Positions 22,624 through 25,679 of a stretch of 25,679 nt of DNA are shown here, in pieces. Positions within the stretch are counted from its first letter, which is position 1; every line of letters starts with the position of its first letter. Location of the stretch: assembly GCA_964618855.1 (NCBI GenBank), contig CAZUCD010000042.1, positions 1-25,679 of the forward strand, in the 5' to 3' direction. This DNA is from CAZUCD01 sp964618855. Lineage in GTDB: Bacteria; Sumerlaeota; Sumerlaeia; SLMS01; JANRJK01. Below the pieces are notes generated by a model that had not been told where the DNA came from, made no database searches, and saw nothing but the letters and a program-made list of their open reading frames with translations. A program made the position numbers and the translations under genes.

Positions 22624-23372
22624 GGGGCGCCTCCTTGGCGGGCGGCAAGACTGTTGGCGTGGTGCAGTACGCCGAGGGTCCGGTCGCAGAGGCCCGCCGC
22701 ATCGGGGGCGGTTCCGGTGGCTTCACGCAGCGCGGAGATTTCCGAGAGCGTCCCGGCGTCCATGCCGAGCGTCTCCGCAGCCATGCGGAAGGTGGTTTCG
22801 ATGTTGGCCTCGAGCGGGGGCTGCGCGCCGCGCAGCCTGAGGAGGGCGGACAACTCGATCGAGAGCGGGACGACGGCACGCCGGACTGCGGCAACCTGCG
22901 CGAGTCCATCGTCGCCCGCGTCCGCCAGGGCACGGCGGAATCGGATGAGCAGGTTGCGCAGCTCCTGCTCGGTGCGCAGGCGGATGGCCTCGTCCGGGAT
23001 CACGATGCCGTCGAACGGGTCGCTGCCGTGGAGGACGAGGTGGCGGTCCCTGATGTCCAGGAAGCGGATGGGAAAGACGGAAGCCGCCGCCTGGAACTCC
23101 CGGGCGGCGACAATGTAGGGCTCAACCCTGATGGCGCGGCGCGCGGTGGCGAGCGGCGGGGAGATGGCGCGAAGCACCGCGCCGGTGTCCTCCCCGAGGA
23201 CAACCATGACGTTTACGTCGCTGCGTCCGGGCACGTAGCGGCCCGCGGCGACGCCCCCGTACAGGACGACTGAGGCGACGCCCCCTCCGGCCGCCTTGGC
23301 GAGCTCCGCGCAGAGCCGTTCAAGCCCGCCCACGACTTCGGCCGGGATTCCCTGGGGCAGCTTCGCGTTCAT
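22620..23372 (-). CDS. nucleotidyltransferase-like protein, probably degenerate
   Basis: 250 aa from ATG 23372, with GGAG 8 nt upstream. The region YGGVAAGRYVPGRSDVNVMV (38-57) has the layout of the pol-beta-type nucleotidyltransferase motif GSxxxGxxxxxSDxD. Gly40 replaces the usual Ser and Asn54 replaces the second Asp (Asp52 kept), so the metal-binding pair is incomplete. The rest (EAIRLRTEQELRNLLIRFRR; then a helical tail to 250) looks like the helical domain that often follows these folds. It is first in the four-gene MNIO operon. Either the activity is lost and the fold is used as a binding module, or the missing acid is supplied elsewhere. The family link is inferred. Confidence 0.7.
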   Translation of the reverse strand: MNAKLPQGIPAEVVGGLERLCAELAKAAGGGVASVVLYGGVAAGRYVPGRSDVNVMVVLGEDTGAVLRAISPPLATARRAIRVEPYIVAAREFQAAASVFPIRFLDIRDRHLVLHGSDPFDGIVIPDEAIRLRTEQELRNLLIRFRRALADAGDDGLAQVAAVRRAVVPLSIELSALLRLRGAQPPLEANIETTFRMAAETLGMDAGTLSEISALREATGTAPDAAGLCDRTLGVLHHANSLAARQGGAP

Positions 23373-23416
23373 CGGATCAACTCCGCGCGTGGGGCTGGTG
23401 CTTGTTTTCGAATCCT

Positions 23417-23444
23417 TTTACACCGGGCACCGGTGCGCATTCAA
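23417..23444 (-). promoter_or_regulatory. candidate promoter of the MNIO operon
   Basis: On the minus strand TTGAAT (23444-23439) and TGTAAA (23422-23417) are separated by 16 nt, about 45 nt before the ATG at 23372 and just past the terminator. It resembles a sigma-70 site but the match is moderate. Confidence 0.35.
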
Positions 23445-23466
23445 CGGGCAATGGCGTGAAAAAGAA

Positions 23467-23498
23467 CCACCCCCGGCGCATCTGGGCGCCGGGGGTGG
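23467..23498. terminator. strong bidirectional intrinsic terminator
   Basis: A 13-bp perfect stem (ccacccccggcgc, 23467-23479, with gcgccgggggtgg, 23486-23498) has a 6-nt loop. Plus-strand T-run at 23501-23506; minus-strand tail ttctttttcac. On the minus strand it ends the surface-protein gene (stop at 23523) and isolates the MNIO operon. Confidence 0.9.
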
Positions 23499-23522
23499 GG
23501 TTTTTTCGGGGGATGCGGTTGG

Positions 23523-25679
23523 TCAGGGCGTCCGGTACACGACCACGAGCCTGGGCCGGGTGGGTGAGGAGACACCGGAGTCGCCCGCACCCCAGGTGAC
23601 CACGTCTGCGGCGGAATCGCCGTCGTCGGGCACCTGGAAGCGGATGCGGAACTGCGTGGTGCCACCCTTGTTGAGGGCGTTCTGGCCCGTCAGACCGAGG
23701 CTGACGTCGGGGGTGTACTGGTTCACCAGGGCGGGGATCGGGATGCTGGCGACGGCCGGGAAGTCAGCGTAGCCCTGGAAGTCGTCGCTGGCGACGCCGC
23801 GGGTTGAGCCGAACATCCAGTTCGTCGGGGTCCTGTAAGGGTTCTTCATGTCCACGACGAGGTTGCCGAGGTTCGTTGGGACGGTGGCGGTGCCGGCGCG
23901 GTAGAGGCGCAGGTACACGGCGTCGATGGTGGCGTTGGCGGGGATCGAGCTCGTGTCGAAGCTCACGAGGCCCATCACCTGCTGGCGGTTGCCCGAGTCG
24001 CCAACCTGGAACGTTGGGGCGGTCGAGTTCGGGGTGCCGCCGACCTCCGCGCTCCAGTGCCACTCCGTCACGAAGCCGTCCTCGGAGGGAACCGAGAAGA
24101 ACTGCGAAGTGAACGGTCCCTGGTTCGGGGTCGGGACGGGCGGGAACTCGAAGCAGGTGGGCATGAAGTACTCGAGGATCAGCTCCGGGCGCTCCGTGAC
24201 GGTCGAGTACTCGCCGGTCCGGAAGGCGACATACTGCGTGACGCCGTCGTTGTCCGTCTCGACCTCGAAGCGGAAGTGGAACTGAGTCCTGCCGCCGCGG
24301 TTGATGAGGCCGTACAGCTCGGGCCGGAGGTCGGCGAAGGCGTTCACCGAGTTGGCGGACGGGACCGTCAGGCCCGGGAACACGTCGTCGGCGACGAAGC
24401 CCGTGGCGTTCCAGTCGGCTAGCTCGAGGGCTTGAGTCGGGCCGTGGTGCGGCACGGACATGCCGACGACGATCCGGCCGAACTGATCCACCTTGGACTG
24501 GAGCGTCGACCGCACCATGCGCAGCCTGGCCGAGGTGATGATCGCATTGGCCGGGATGACGCTGGTGTCGAAGCTCAGCACGCCGCGGAGGGCGCGGTTG
24601 GTGTACGAGTCGCCGAGGTACATGTCGTTGCCCGTGGCCTTGATCGTGGTGCCGACGCCGGGACGCGGATCATACTTCTCCACGTAGCCGTCCTCGGTGC
24701 CGATGGACGTCATGCGGATCGGGGGCTGGGCATCGGGAACCACGGTCACGTTGAACACGCACGTGGCCGTCGCGCCGTTGACGTCCGTGACCGTCACGGT
24801 TACGGGCGTGACGCCGTAGGGGAGCGGGTTCGGGGGATCGATCGTGAACGTCGTCGGGAGCGGGTGGCTCACGAACGGAGTGTAGTTGAGATTGTAGCCA
24901 AGCGCCGTGTTGCAGGGCGTCGTGAAGTCGTTCGGGCAGTTCGTGATCACGGGCGGATTGGTCGTGTCGCACGCGTCGCCGATCGTGTCGTTGTCCGAGT
25001 CCTCCTGGCCCGGGTTCGGGACGAGGACGCAGTTGTCGAACGGATCGATGACACCATCGCCGTCCGTGTCGATCGCGTAGCCGTCGGTGGTTGCGCTGCT
25101 TCCTGCCGCCACCACGACCACGGAGGTCGGGTCGTCGCCGGCCGTGATCACGGAGTTTGCTGGAAGGTCCGCCTCGTCGATGTCCACCGTCGCGGTGCCG
25201 ACAGGGACGCCGGGGATTACCCAGTTGCCGTTCGAGTCCGTCACCGCCGTGTGGGTGCCGCCGAACTCGTCGGTGACCGTCACGTCAACGCCAGGCAGGC
25301 CGGGTTCGCCGGAGTCCTGCACACCGTTGCCATTCGTGTCCTGGAACACCGTGCCCGTGACGGTCCCCTGCTGCTGGTAGCCGTCGTTGTGCGTCGTCGT
25401 GAACCCGCCCGAGACCGTGGCCGTGGTCGGATCGGTGCCGGCCGTCTGGACGGAGCCAAGTGGCAGGTCCGTGTCGTCGATGTCGATCGTCGTGGTGCCC
25501 GTCGGGAGTCCGCCGATCGTCCAGTTGCCGGATCCATCCGTCGTCGTCGTGTGCACCGCACCGAGCGAGTCGGTGACTGTCACATCGACACCGGGGAGGC
25601 CGGGTTCGCCGGAGTCCTGAACGCCGTTGCCGTTGGTGTCCTGGAACACCACGCCGCCGACGCTTCCCTGCTGCTGGAA
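23523..25679 (-). CDS. modular surface protein: SdrD-B-like, TSP3, HYR-like and DNRLRE-like domains (N-terminus beyond window)
   Basis: 718 residues visible; the frame is open at the right edge, so the N-terminus is outside the window. Domain order: two SdrD-B-like repeats (VFQDTNGNGVQDSGEPGLPG, at each start) of about 100 residues; a thrombospondin type 3 calcium-binding run (DTDGDGVIDPFDNC...DSDNDTIGDACD); a HYR-like segment (PVTVTVTDVNGATATCVFNV); then two DNRLRE-type beta domains (TEDGYVEKYDPRPGVG with GVLSFDTSVIPANAIITSAR; SEDGFVTEWHWSAEVGG with GLVSFDTSSIPANATIDAVY). The last ends VVVYRTP. All are extracellular adhesion or calcium-dependent modules. No C-terminal anchor is seen, so it may be secreted. 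Terminated by the hairpin at 23467. Confidence 0.92.
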   Translation of the reverse strand, partial: FQQQGSVGGVVFQDTNGNGVQDSGEPGLPGVDVTVTDSLGAVHTTTTDGSGNWTIGGLPTGTTTIDIDDTDLPLGSVQTAGTDPTTATVSGGFTTTHNDGYQQQGTVTGTVFQDTNGNGVQDSGEPGLPGVDVTVTDEFGGTHTAVTDSNGNWVIPGVPVGTATVDIDEADLPANSVITAGDDPTSVVVVAAGSSATTDGYAIDTDGDGVIDPFDNCVLVPNPGQEDSDNDTIGDACDTTNPPVITNCPNDFTTPCNTALGYNLNYTPFVSHPLPTTFTIDPPNPLPYGVTPVTVTVTDVNGATATCVFNVTVVPDAQPPIRMTSIGTEDGYVEKYDPRPGVGTTIKATGNDMYLGDSYTNRALRGVLSFDTSVIPANAIITSARLRMVRSTLQSKVDQFGRIVVGMSVPHHGPTQALELADWNATGFVADDVFPGLTVPSANSVNAFADLRPELYGLINRGGRTQFHFRFEVETDNDGVTQYVAFRTGEYSTVTERPELILEYFMPTCFEFPPVPTPNQGPFTSQFFSVPSEDGFVTEWHWSAEVGGTPNSTAPTFQVGDSGNRQQVMGLVSFDTSSIPANATIDAVYLRLYRAGTATVPTNLGNLVVDMKNPYRTPTNWMFGSTRGVASDDFQGYADFPAVASIPIPALVNQYTPDVSLGLTGQNALNKGGTTQFRIRFQVPDDGDSAADVVTWGAGDSGVSSPTRPRLVVVYRTP
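25079..25679 (-). repeat. 300-bp direct repeats encoding SdrD-B-like domains
   Basis: The sequence ctgctgctgg recurs at 25368 and 25668, a 300-bp period, and both copies encode the same VFQDTNGNGVQDSGEPGLPG start. The DNA of the two copies is very similar at the start of each unit and drifts later. Further copies may lie beyond the right edge. Confidence 0.8.

Noticed and set aside
20855..22933. Very long 692-aa open frame extending upstream of the MNIO gene
   Set aside because: The first 405 residues lie over two better-supported genes in another frame and are Arg/Pro-rich. Only the last 286 residues from ATG 21715 are the MNIO protein.

Overview
The window is high-GC bacterial chromosome and is densely coded on both strands. 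I see no tRNA, rRNA, CRISPR array, phage module or transposase gene. Several traits point to a Gram-negative, PVC-like or related candidate phylum (Planctomycetota, Sumerlaeota or Hydrogenedentota type). These are a Hanks-type kinase with a DWG motif, degenerate pseudopilins carrying a 'YDPTNG' motif, a collagen-like secreted protein, lipoproteins with lipoboxes, a large SdrD/TSP3/DNRLRE-type surface protein, RNase Y, and many short dispersed intergenic repeats. This placement is inference from gene style. No marker gene here fixes the phylum. Shine-Dalgarno use is mixed: some starts have AGGAGG-like sites and others have none.

Layout, left to right. (1) 1-730, minus: a collagen-like secreted protein running off the left edge. 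(2) 1225-3299, plus: a pseudopilin-like protein coupled to a secreted propeller-like protein, convergent with a membrane/TPR protein (3310-4509) that shares the pseudopilin-type motif. (3) 4510-4867: a cluster of 9-nt-periodic dispersed repeats. (4) 4868-9465, minus: a cupin, RNase Y (rny), a TPR lipoprotein with a long Pro/Thr linker, and a small SmpA/OmlA-like lipoprotein. (5) 9726-13581: an FHA-GAF-HD-GYP signalling protein, a small two-helix membrane protein, a PfkB-family kinase, and a stand-alone CHC2-type zinc-finger protein. (6) 13590-14935, minus: a small secreted Cys-rich protein coupled to a secreted, C-terminally anchored protein. (7) 15155-15922, plus: a classical SDR. (8) 15946-18022, minus: accD, an atypical SDR without the YxxxK pair, and a 78-aa protein. 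(9) 18023-18304: a repeat-rich divergent region with a tandem 41-bp element. (10) 18305-20376, plus: a 161-aa unknown protein coupled to a membrane Ser/Thr kinase. (11) 20386-23372, minus: a four-gene overlapping operon. (12) 23523-25679, minus: a modular surface protein running off the right edge.

The most interesting unit is the operon at 20386-23372. Its order is a degenerate nucleotidyltransferase-like protein, a TIGR04222-like membrane protein ending in a Gly/Ser/Cys tail with six cysteines, a DUF692/MNIO multinuclear iron oxidase with a full-looking metal-ligand set, and a small SCO6045/DUF2063-like partner. All junctions overlap (4, 4 and 11 nt), and a strong hairpin isolates the operon upstream. 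MNIO enzymes modify cysteines in peptide precursors with help from partner proteins. The arrangement therefore reads as a RiPP-like system whose substrate is the Cys-rich tail of an integral membrane protein.
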